Positions 30,101-42,100 of a stretch of 64,000 nt of DNA are shown here, piece by piece. The stretch is taken from contig NC_079332.1 of the NCBI RefSeq assembly GCF_029931775.1, positions 2,492,501 to 2,556,500 on the forward strand. The letters are read 5' to 3'. The first letter of the stretch is position 1; each line of letters opens with the position of its first letter. Both the position numbers and the translations under genes were made by a program. The notes beneath the pieces were generated by a model. It ran no database searches. It had not been told where the DNA came from and saw nothing but the letters and a program-made list of their open reading frames with translations. The DNA is from Euleptes europaea. Lineage: Eukaryota; Chordata; Lepidosauria; Squamata; Sphaerodactylidae.

Positions 30101-33100
30101 CACAAGGTGGCAACCCCCCCCCCCCCACACACCCACACTTGATCTAGCATGGCGAGGCATGGCCCGGCCCAACCAAGTGGCATTTGTGCCATATCCAGCC
30201 CTCATAACGATTGAGTTCGACACCCCTGGCTTAAAGTCAGCTATGCAAGCAAATGCTTGGGAGAACGGGTGTGTTTAACATGGACAGAACAGGGCCTTTT
30301 ACTAACCTGATAATAGAAAGAGTTGCTGAAAGCGAGATGACTGAGGAAGGCCAGTTCCCTTTGTATATAGTAACCAGATAAGAAATTTTTGGTTCAGCCG
30401 GAATTGAGTCCTTATTTGTCTTGGTCTCTGGCCTGCTGATTGGAATGGGCCCCCGGGACTGGGGTATCCCAGCAATTGGGGGGGTGTACAGTGATGTAAG
30501 AGCCCCGTGGCGCAGAGGGGTAAGCTGCAGTCTGCAGTCCAATCTCCTCACGACCTGAGTTCGATCCCGACGGAAGCTGGTTTCGGGTAGCCGGCTCAAG
30601 GTTGACTCAGCCTTCCATCCTTCTGAGGTCGGTAAAAGAGTACCCAGCTTGCTGGGGGTAAAGGGAAGACGGCTGGGGAAGGTGATAGCAAACCACCCCA
30701 TAAACATAGTCTGCCTAGTAAACATGGGGATATGACGTCACCCCATGGGTGAGGAATGACCTGGTGCTTGCAGAGGAGGACTACCTTTACCTTTACAGTG
30801 ATGGAGGAGTAGAATGCAGAGAAGGTGGCTGAGATGCAGTCATGCTCCGCTCTCTTCTAACCTCTGTCCCATCTCTTGGAACAATGGTGCGCAGGCCCGG
30901 TGCGTTCCCTTCTCTTCCATCTTGATGTTGTGCAATGTTGCGTAACGCTAGGTCAGTGAAGAACAAAAACCGGTACACTTCAAGAGCTTATCAGGAAGAG
31001 TAATTACGACCAGGCTTAAGCGACCGAGACCTGGCTGAGCGAGGGGGGACGTGGTTTTCCCTCACACGATTTAACACCCACCAGTCAGTCCCGAGCAGAG
31101 AAAAATAGGCTCAAAAGTTAGAAATCGCTTGCCTGTCGTAACGTTACAATGCTTCTGTTTTGCAGTTCAGAAGCAATATCCATTCTTCAAGATGCTCCAG
31201 CTTCTTGTCTGCCTCTCTTCAAATTTACAGCGATTTATGAAAAAAAGTAAGTTTCTGAAATTACTCTCCAGGTTAGTAGTTTGCTAAAAATCGTATGCAA
31301 TAAGTTTTTTTTTTTTAATGACCGTTCATTTCAGGGGTGGGACAAGCTCTTGCCTTTGTCGCCCCCCTCAAGACACACATACTTTCTTTCCCCCCACCTA
31401 ATCCCCTTTACTAGTGGGAACAACAAATGGCAAAAGGATTGCCACCTGTACGGTTCCCTACAGCTTTTAGACTTGTGCGCCACCATGTTAGGTTTTTAGA
31501 ATTTTATTGATGGTTTTGTTATGGATTTTATTGTATGTTTGTGTTGTAGTTTTAAAATGATGTTACCCGCCCTGAGCCAGCTTGCTGGGGAGGGCAGGTT
31601 ATAAGTATAATAAATAAATAAAATTTATCTTAAATCTTCTGTCTTTTAAGGTTTGGACACAAGTTAAATGTATCAGATTTGTATAAATTAACAGACGTGG
31701 TAGGGATCCGCGATCAAGGCAACGGGCGACTCGTGTGCCTTCTGCCCAGTAGTCAAGCCAGGCAGAGTCCTCTGGGATCTTCACAGTCCCACGACGGCTC
31801 CTCTGCTAATTGCAGCCCTATAATATTCGAAGAGCTGGAATACCACGAACCCGTTTGCAAACAGCACTGCGTAAACAAAGACTTCAGGTGAGCTGCGTCT
31901 CGTATTGTCGAGGGCGTGTGGCATTTTAAAAAAAATGTTGCGGTCTGCCCCGAGTCTAGTCGAGCGAGGTGGACTAGAAGAACGATCTCTCTTTTTCTCT
32001 CTCTCTTGGTGCAGCGAACACGAGTTTGATCCAGACTCCTACAAAGTTCCTTTCGTGATTCTGTCCCTGAAGACTTTTGCGCCTCAAGTCCATAGTTTGC
32101 TGCAGTCCCATGAGGGGACGGTGCCTTTACTGAGGTAAAGTAGTGGTCTTGCTGTAGTTGTGAGCCCCCCTCGAGCAGTTCTCTGGAGAGGAGGCAGATT
32201 CGTTTTCTAAATCAATAGTAAAGGCGGTAAGGCAGACCTTGACAAATATTCTCGGCACACAGTACTCCGGGTGCGGCCTGACCAATGCTGTCTACAGCGG
32301 GACTGATAATCTTGCGATTTGGTTGTAATGCCTCTGCCGATACGCCCCAAGACCGCATTAGCCTATTCTATCCCAGCATTCAGAATACATACCATGGGGC
32401 GCCACAAAGCAGGGCTTAGTTGTTTAATTACCAGTAAATTAACAAGGTTCCTCACAGTTCTACCTACATGTTCCCCGCTGGTGCAAGCCTTTTTTAAATT
32501 TCACCAGCATCGACTCAGGTTGCTACTTGTCAATATCTGTCTTCCCTCTGCATCTGATGTGCAGCTCTCATTAGAAAGGCTGACTAGCTATGCTGAAGAA
32601 TCGGAACAAAGACATTCTCCAGTCAAACTTTTCCTGGCTGGCTATTTAAATGCCAGAATAGGCAAAAGACGATTCTGCTCTCGGAGAAGCCACCGATTTG
32701 ACCTTATTCTCGCCAAATAACTCCCGTTTTTGACTAGACCCTCTAAAGACCAACGTGTCAACAAAGCTGGACTCCCAAGTTGCCGGCCTATACATACCTT
32801 CACCTGTATTACTGCAGGATTTGTCAAAAATGATAAATAATGTATGAGATAGTTTAGCATCGGTGCGCCATTTTTCAGGATTCACTGTTCTTCCAGCTTC
32901 CCCGACTGCTATGCTTCAGAGTTCAGCAACCTCGAAATGGTCCCGGAAGGCCAGGGAGGGGTCCCTCTGGAGCACCTCATCACCTGCATTCCTGGCGTCA
33001 ACATCGCCACCGCCCAGAACGGGATTAAAGTTGTGAAGTGGATACACAACAAGCCCCCGCCACCAACGACAGGTACTCATTTCGCTGCTGCCGTTGCCTT

Positions 33101-36100
33101 CTTTCCAGTTGTCAGTGGTTTGTGTCTGGTGTTAGCCATGTGTGTGGTATCTTCCTCCTTCGTGGGCGATGGATGGAATGCCGTGGAATAGGGCCAGAGG
33201 CTGATGAGGTTGAAGTAGTAGGCACTCTGGGTAGTAGTGACCATGTAATCTTGGAATTTACAATCTCTACCACTGAACCACAGCCCCAATTGTAAGATCA
33301 GAGCCAGTGTGGTGTAGTGGTTAAGAGCAGTGGTTTGGAGCGGTGGAGTCTTATCTGGAGAACCGAGGTTGATTCCCCACTCCTCCACATGAGCGGCAGA
33401 GGCTAATCTGGTGAACTGGATTTGTTTCCCCACTCCTACGCATGAAACCCAAGTTCGATCCCGACGGAAGTCGATTTCAGGTAGCTGGCTCAAGGTTGAC
33501 TCAGCCTTCCATCCTTCCAAGGTTGGTAAAATGAGTACCCAGCTTGCTGGGGGTAAAGGGAAGACGACTGGGGCAGGCACTGGCAAACCACCCCATAAAC
33601 AAAGTCTGCCTAGGAATTGTCGGGATGTGACGTCAACCCATGGGTCAGGAATGACCCGGTACTTGCACAGGGGACCTTTACCTTAACCTTTTACACACTA
33701 AGCCAACTGGTTACCTTGGGCTAGTCACAGCTCTCTCAGCCCCACCTACCTCACAGGGTGTCTGTTGTGGGGAGGGGAAGGGAAGGTGATTGTAAGCCAG
33801 TTTGATTCTTAAGTGGTAGAGAAAGTCGGCATTTAAAAACCAAGTATTATTAGCCCTTTTAAGGTGCTTTTTTACTTTTCAGTCTGCAATAGTTTGTTCC
33901 GTTGCCTTTGCCTTGTTGCTTGTGATGTCGCATTAGTGTCCTCACCTAAACAACAGTACCGTTTGTATGCATTCCCCCCCTTCTCTTTTAGATCCCTGGC
34001 TGCTGCGTTCCAAGAGCCCCGTGGGCAACGCCCAGCTCGTCCAGTTCAGCAGAGAAGTGATCGACCTGCTGAAAAACCAGCCGTCGTGCATCCTGCCCAT
34101 CAGCAAATTCATCCCCATGTACCATCACCATTTTGCCAAGCAGTGCCGTGTGTCTGACTATGGGTATTCCAAGCTGCTGGAACTGCTGGAAGCGGTGCCT
34201 CACGTTCTGCAAGTGAGTTTGGTCTTGCGTTTTCATCGCTGTGACAGCTGTGCTCCCCCCACCGGCGAATGCTAAGCAAACAGAATGGTATAATTTTGAA
34301 TGCTCGTAATATTGGCGTCTGAATAGATCAGATGCGATCTGCTGGGCGGCGGTATGAGATGGTGTGGAACCTTTATAATTTTCTAGATAAGGTATCTTCA
34401 CAACTCGAAGCAGCAAATAACTTATTCTTACTCTACAAACTTTTTAAATAGATGGCTGCCTTTTCTAGAATATGTGGGAAAGGGGGCATCACGAAGTGAA
34501 CGATGCCCGCGAAACTATCGTACGATTTGCGTTTATTAAGTTCTGCTGAGTGAATACAAAAATGGTATGATTTCTGTAAAAAGTACTTAGGGATAATATT
34601 GGAACATATATTGGAACCGAGTATTGAAACATTATCTCGACTGAACGATGTTTAACCTAACTTGTTGTATTTTTATTTTGTTGTTCTTGTTATTATAAAA
34701 TAAAGAGTTAAAAAAAAAGACAAAGGCTTTTGCGCAGAAGGGTTCATTATGTTTTATTTTGCATGCAGATTCTCGGGATGGGAACCAAGCGCCTGCTTAC
34801 TCTGACACACAGGGCCCAAGTGAAGCGGTTTACCCAAGACTTGCTGAAACTTCTCAAGAGCCAAGCCAGTAAACAAGTGGTCGTGAGAGAGTTTCTCCAG
34901 GCTTATCACTGGTCAGTGAACGCGCACTTTGTTTTTAAAATTACTTTAATACTAATTTGTTTAACTGTTTTATAAAAGGCACTAAAAGTGTCACAATATG
35001 TGGACACGGATAAAATAACAATTCAGTGACACTGCTGCAGCTTGTGTTTGGGGGCTTCCTGGAGGCACCTGATTGAGAAGACAACTGCTCTTTTATCATG
35101 CCTGGATCAACTTTGGTTTAGAGTCCTTTCCCCAAGAAAGCATTGTAATCCCACCCTGCGCTCTCGTGAGCAGTTCTGGGGGCCGGTTTTAACGAAGAAG
35201 CAGGACGGGGTTTGAATAGTAGCCATTTAACACCAAGTGTCTCTTTTTTTCTGGGTGGTGTCGATTCAAACATGTGTCCTTATTCCATTTGTTTGAGAGC
35301 CACTGTGGAGCAGCGGTTAAGAGCTGCAGACTGTAACCTGGAGAACCGGGTTTGACTCCCCGCTCCTCCACATGAAGCCTGCTGGGTGACCTTGGGCCGG
35401 TCACAGTTCTCTCTGAACTCTCTCAGCCCACATGGAGGCAGGCAATGGCCAACCACCTCCGAACGTCTCTTGCCTTGAAAACCCTACAGGGTCGCCATAA
35501 GTCAGCTGCGACTTGACGGCGCTTTCCACCACATTACATTGTTTATATCTTTGTGCTCTTGGTGGGGGAGCCTCATGGGGACCTTGACATCATGCCATTT
35601 GTTTCCGTTCAATTAGCCGGATTAACTATCTGAACACCCAGCACGTTGCTTTCAAACTCTTCCCCCCCCCTCCCGAAACAACTAGGTGTTTCTCAAAAGA
35701 CTGGGATGTTACTGAATACGGAGTATGCGAGTTGGTTGATCTGCTGTCTGAAATTCCGGATAAAACCATCTGCCTGTATCAACAGGATAATGAAATGGTA
35801 ATCTGCATCCCCAAAAGAGGTGAGTTATGTCCTTATTTGAAGATCTTAAACATCTTTTTTTTTAATAAGCCATGTAACAATGGGTACTCCTGAATGCCAG
35901 TTATGTTAAAGGACACATTCTGAGTTGATTGAGGTTTTGCGTTAGGAGATGTTGGACTTGCGCCTGCTTCGCATCCTTGCTGTTTGTAAAATCCACAGCG
36001 TGGTGTAGTGGCTAAGAGAGGTGGTTAGGAGTGGTGGACTTTAATCTGGAGAGCCAGGTTTGATACCCTGCTCCTCCACATGAGTGGCAGACTCTAATCT

Positions 36101-39100
36101 GGTGAACCGGGTTTCCCCACTCCTCCACACGAAGCCAGCTGGGTGACCTTGGGCTAGTCACAGCTCTCTTGGGGCTCTCTCAGCCCCACCTACCTCACAG
36201 GGTGTCTGTTGTGGGGAGGGGAAGGTGATCGTAAGCCGGTTTGATTCTTCCTTAAGTGGTAGAGAAAGTCGGCGTATAAAAACCAACTCTTTTTCTCCTT
36301 TTCCTCCTCCTCCTCCTCCATCTCATATTAAAAGACAACTAGTATGTGGATATATGAAGCCACCTTATACTGTGTTGGACCACGGGTTCCTCTAGTTCAG
36401 CACTGTCTACTGCCAGCAGCAGGGGTATTTATTCCTTTGCTTAACAAATGATTAAATATTGGAATTTCACCACCAGTGGCAGTAATGATGGCCAGGAGCA
36501 CAGCTAGCATTAAAGGGGGGTTAGGTAGATTCGTAGAGGAGAGGCCCGTCCATGGCTACTAGCCAAGGTGAGTCAAGGAAATTTCCATGTTCGGAGGGAG
36601 TAAATGCGCTTAGGAGGCAACGTCAGAGAAGGCCTTTGCTTGTGTTCCCTGGTTGGCCACTGTGAAACAGGATGCTGGGCTAGATGGACCTCTGGTCTGA
36701 CCAGCGGGGCTGTTTTTATGTTCTTATTCCCCCAGCACTTGCTACCTAGTCTTTGGTTGGGGATGCTAAGGATAGAAGTTGTGACCTTCTGCACATGAAT
36801 CATGTACTTAGGCTGTGGCCTCCTTGATAGACAAGGTAAAGCTGCCTTTTACTGATTCAGGCCAACCGCCTTTCCGGGCAGCCGCCAAATACTTTTAAAA
36901 AGTGGGCAAGGCTAGCTGAGGACTGGCTGTGCAAATTAAAAGGCGCCCTATTCAGCGTTTCAGGCAGCCATTTTACAACTGCGCCCACCACCCTGCGTCA
37001 CAGCTCCAGAGATGCCAGCAGGTGCCAAAAGGTTGGGGAATCTTGGTATAGTGTGTACCATGAACACTGCTGCTATCATACTGCCCTTGTACAAATCTAT
37101 GGTGAGGCCACACTTGGAATACTGTGTACAGTTCTGGTCACCACACCTAAAAAAGGATATTACAGAGCTTGAGAAGGTGCAGAAAAGAGCAACCAAAATA
37201 ATTAGGGGACTAGAGCAGCTGCCATATGAGGAGCGGTTAAAACACTTAGGGCTGTTTAGCTTGGAAAGAAGGCGGCTGAGGGGAGATATGAGAGAGGTCT
37301 ATAAAATTATGCATGGTTTGGAGAGAGTGGGCAGGGAGAAGCTTTTCTCCCTCTCCCGTAATACTAGAACGCGGGGGTCATCTGCTGAAGCTGGAGGGTG
37401 AGAGATTCAAAACAGATAAAAGGAAGTATTTCTTCACACAACGCTTAGTTAAATTGTGGAACTCCCTGCCCCAAAATGTGGTGATGGCTGCCAACTTGGA
37501 AGGCTTTAAGAGGGGAGTGGACATGTTCATGGAGGAAAGGGGTATTCATGGCTACTAGTTAAAATGGATACTAGTCATGATGCATACCTATTCTCTCCAG
37601 GATCAGAGGAGCATGCCTATTCTATGAGGTGCTGTGGGACACAGGCAGGATGGTGCTGCTGCAGTCGTCTTGTTTGTGGCTTCCTAGAGGCACCTGGTTG
37701 GCCACTGTGTGGACAGACTGCTGGACTTGATGGGCCTGGGTCTGATCCAGCAGGGCTTTTCTTATGTTCTTATGCAATAAAGCTGGATCTCACAAATGAC
37801 TGTTTTATATTTGTATTTCTCCCACACGTAGAACGCACCAAGGAGGAAATCGAGAGGACAAAGCAGTTCTCGAAGGAGGTGGTCGACCTGCTGCGCCATC
37901 AGCCCTATTTCCGCATGCCTTTTGATAAATTCATACCCTCGTACCACCATCACTTTGGCCGCCAGTGCAAACTTGCCTATTATGGGTTCACCAAGTTACT
38001 CGAACTCTTTGAAGCCATACCGGATGTCTTGCAGGTGAGTTGTAGGTATTTCTGGGTTAGGCATGAAATCCCCTTACTCGAAGAGCCAGAATACCCCGAA
38101 GCCCTTAACATTCCAGGTTAACACTTAATCTGTTCTTTTTTAAACCCTTGTGTCCCGAAACTTCATTGAACTGGCAAGGGGAAACTGGCATATGTTGCTC
38201 GCACTCATTGGCGTTTGAGCGTTGCCTTTCTCCAGTCTTTCCCTCTCCCTAACTGAGCTCAGTTCCACCCCTCAGGTGTTAGAGTGTGGAGAAGAGAAAA
38301 TCCTCACGCTGACGGAAGTCGAACAGGTCAAAGCCTTGGCCGCCCAGTTTGTTAAATTGCTCCGCTCTCAGAAAGACAAATGCCTCATGATGGCTGATGT
38401 CCTCGCAGAGTACGCGAAAACCTTTGGTTACTCCTTGCGCCTCCAAGACTACAACGTCGGCTCTGTTCCAGCTCTAATGCAGAAACTTTGCCATATTGTC
38501 AAGGTAAGCCTTTTTTTTAGGATGATATAAAATTTGCTGCTTGGTTTGCTTGCGGGGCGGTCTTTGTTGTGCCTGTTAATAGAATAACGCACAGGTTTGA
38601 CAGGCCTGATTTCGAGAGCTCTCTGCTTAAAGAGCCCTGCTTCTCAGGGAAACAGAGCCTCTCATCATGAAGCAAGTGTTATTCATGGCTACTAGTCAGG
38701 ATGCACACCTATTCTCTCCAGGATCGGAGGAGCATGCTGAATATATTGGGTGCTTTGGAACACAGGCAGGACAATGCTGCTGCGGTCGTCTTGTTTGGGG
38801 GCTTCCTAGAGGCACCTGGTTGGCCACTGGGTGAACAGACTGCTGGACTTGATGGGCCTTGGTCTGATCCAGTAGGGCTTCTATTATGTTCTTATGAACT
38901 TTAAGATAAAAACCCTACCACTTTCGTAGACGCAGGCCGGTCCGAGCATCATTGAATTGCCTCATTGGAAACGTTAAACTCTTCTTACTGCTTCAGTTTC
39001 ATATATTGTGCTCTTCAAGCAGTAGGTATCCCAGTAATCATATAAACGTACAAGCTGGTGGAATAGTATTGCAGCAAGCATTCAATATAGGGAGGGGTGG

Positions 39101-42100
39101 ATAACCAATATATTTATGGGCTTCGTAGAAAACTCGCATTTCTGTTCAGAAGTGGTGTAGTGATGGTAGCTAATACAGATGCTGTATTCGATAAGAGCCT
39201 CTTTCCTGACCTTTGGCCCTCTTCCTTGCCTCCCTCCCCTCTCCAAACCGGGCCGAACCTTTCTAAACCCGATCCCTGCCGGTCTGTCCTCCGGTCCTTT
39301 GGCTCGTTCAGATTCATTTCAGTTCAGAATTTTCTTCAGGTGGTTGATGTGGAGTCCGGTAAACAGGTCCAGCTGATCAATAAAAAGTCTCTCCGGACCT
39401 TGACCGCTCAGCTTCTGGTGCTGCTGATGACTTTGGACGAAGCCCCTTTCATCTCTGTGGATCAGCTGAAGGGACGCTACGAAACCACCCAGAACACCAC
39501 CCTCAATCCCTGCGAATATGGCTTCATGACCTTTACTGAACTTCTGATGAGCATGCCTTACTTCGTCGAGGTAAGGGGTGTGTGTCAGTAGTTGAGCGCC
39601 TGCTTGGCATGCAGAAGGTCCCAGGTTCAATCCCCGGCATCTCCAGTTCAAGGGACTAGGCAAGGAGGTGATGTGAAAGACCTCTGCCTGAGACCCTAGA
39701 GAGCCGCTGCCGGTCTGAGTAGACAATACTGACTTTGATGGACCGAGGCTCTGATTCCCCTTCAGACATAGTAGGATGTACAATTAATGTTGATGAAAGG
39801 ATGGGAAAAAACAGCACCTTAGGGGCTTTCATGTTGCTGTGGTCTCTTGTTAGGATGACCAAGGAAGGACACTGCAATCTCTAGGCAACACAAGAAAAAA
39901 AAAAAAAAAAAACCTGACAACTGCAAGAGCCGGTGTGGTGTGGTGGTTAAGTGGGGTGGTTTGGAGCGGTGGACTCTGATTTGGAGAACCGGGTTCGATT
40001 CCCCACCTCCACATGAGTGGCAGAGGCTAATCTGGTGAACTGCGTGGGTTTCCCCACCCCTCCGCATGAAGCCAGCTGGGTGACCTTGGGCTAGTTACAG
40101 CTCTCTTAGAGCTCTTTCAGCCCCACCTACCTCACAGGGTGTCTGTTGCGGGGAGGGGAAGGGAAAGGTGATTGTAAGCTGGTTTGATTCTTCCTTAAGT
40201 GGTAGAGAAAGTCTGCATATAAAAACCAGCTCTTCTTCTTCTTTGTTGTAAGGACAGGGGATAGGAACTGAATAGCGGATGCCTGGGCAGGAACAGGAAA
40301 CCTGGCAAGATGGAATTGGGCTAGTTATATCGGTACTGGAAGAGGGAGGTCAGTTTTGATGGAAACTGTTGCTGTCCTCGACCTGATCGGCATTTTTTCC
40401 CTTGCGCATTGATAGATACTGTGCGTCTGTACGCAAATCAATATTGAGCGTAGAAGATGATTCAGGCATGCCTTTCCTTCGCAGGTCTTTACCGACGATG
40501 AGGCGGAGTACGTCATGCTTACAGACCTGTATGTGTTTGCCAAGAAAGTCAGGTCCCTGCTCCACACTTACCATTACCAGCAGATCTTCTTTCACGAATT
40601 CTCGACGGCATACACAAAATACACAGGAGAGGTGCTGCATCCGAAAGTCTACGGCTACAACAACCTTGAAGAACTCTTGGGGGCAATCCCACCGGTTTGT
40701 AGTTTGTGGGTTGTTGTTGTTTAAATTACTGAACGGGCAGGTCTGCTCAAATTCAGTTTTCGTAGGCTTTTTTTAGCTGTAGATACGTTGGGGTCCCTGA
40801 GCAGCTTGCTGAGGAGGAGGCTGGTACTTGGGAGAGCAGGGCTGCCAGAATGAGCACCGCAGATCTCTTCCATTCAAAGGGAAAAAGAAGCTTGATGACA
40901 TTCTGTTTTTATCTAGTAAATTCTGTCTCCTATCTTGCAAGGAGCTCAAGCTGGTGTGCATGGTTCTCCCTTCCCCTTTTTACCAGAAGGTAAGGGAGAG
41001 CCAGCATGATGTAGTGGTTAAGAGCAGTGGACTCTGATCTGGAGAACCGGGTTCGATTCCCCTCTCCTCCACAGGAAGCCTGCTGGGTGACCTTGGGCCA
41101 GACCCAGCTGTCTTAGAGCTCTCTCAGCCCCACCTACTCCACAAGGTGTCTGTTGTGGGGAGGGGAAGGTGATTGTAAGCCGGTTTGAGTCTCCCTTAAG
41201 TGGTAGAGGAAGTTGGCATATAAAAACCAACTCCTCTTCTTTTCAGGAGGGAAGAAATTTCATTTCGTTCTAACGGAAAATGAATAAGGGAATCTGTCCC
41301 GTATAGCATAGGTGAAATGTGTTTAAACTCGGGGTGGGGGGTAAAGGGATCCAATCTGACGTGGGATTTAATATCTTTAAGAAGGGAGGCCCAAGAAGCC
41401 ACACGAGAACGGAGAAATTTAAAACGGAGGGAATTGCACTGGGGGGATCAACCGTCTGGGTTTTCACTCAAGACTTTTTGTCACTGTTCAGGTAGTCTGG
41501 ATAAAAGGTCACGGACACAAGAGGATCGTTGTCCTTAAGAACGATATGAAAAGTAAGTAACTCCCCAATTGTTGGGGTTTTTTTTGTTTGAGCGGGCCTT
41601 CTTCAAGAGTAGCTTTTTTGTATTTAAGCTTGCTTGTGCGAGCGCAACCTTGCCGACCGGTGTGCCTCCCTGTAGCTCGTTTCAGCTCGCCCAGTCTTCC
41701 CCTCGCTGATGAAAATCCCGGAAACCCGTTGGCTGACCATGACGGACAAGTCGCCGATGTGCCGAGTTCGAGCAGACCTTTGGAATTAAACGTAGACGCG
41801 CCAAATACCGGTAATGTGAACAATTTGCTGGCAGGAGCGACCTTGGGCTCTTGTCTCTAGAACCTTCAGCTAGCCGGGAGTGCCAATGATCTCTCGTGAG
41901 AGTATCGGTTGGCGTATAGTACCCGCTGTGCCATCTGTGCGTAAAGCTGTCTGCCTGCTTCTTTCGAGAAGCCAGTTCTGTGTCGCAGTTGGCATCTTAT
42001 TGCAGTATTTATAGTCTGCCTTTCAAACAGAGTTTTCCAAGGAAGAACAAATAAAACTGGAACAACAAAAAAAGGGAGGGGGGACAAATTAAACTCAACC

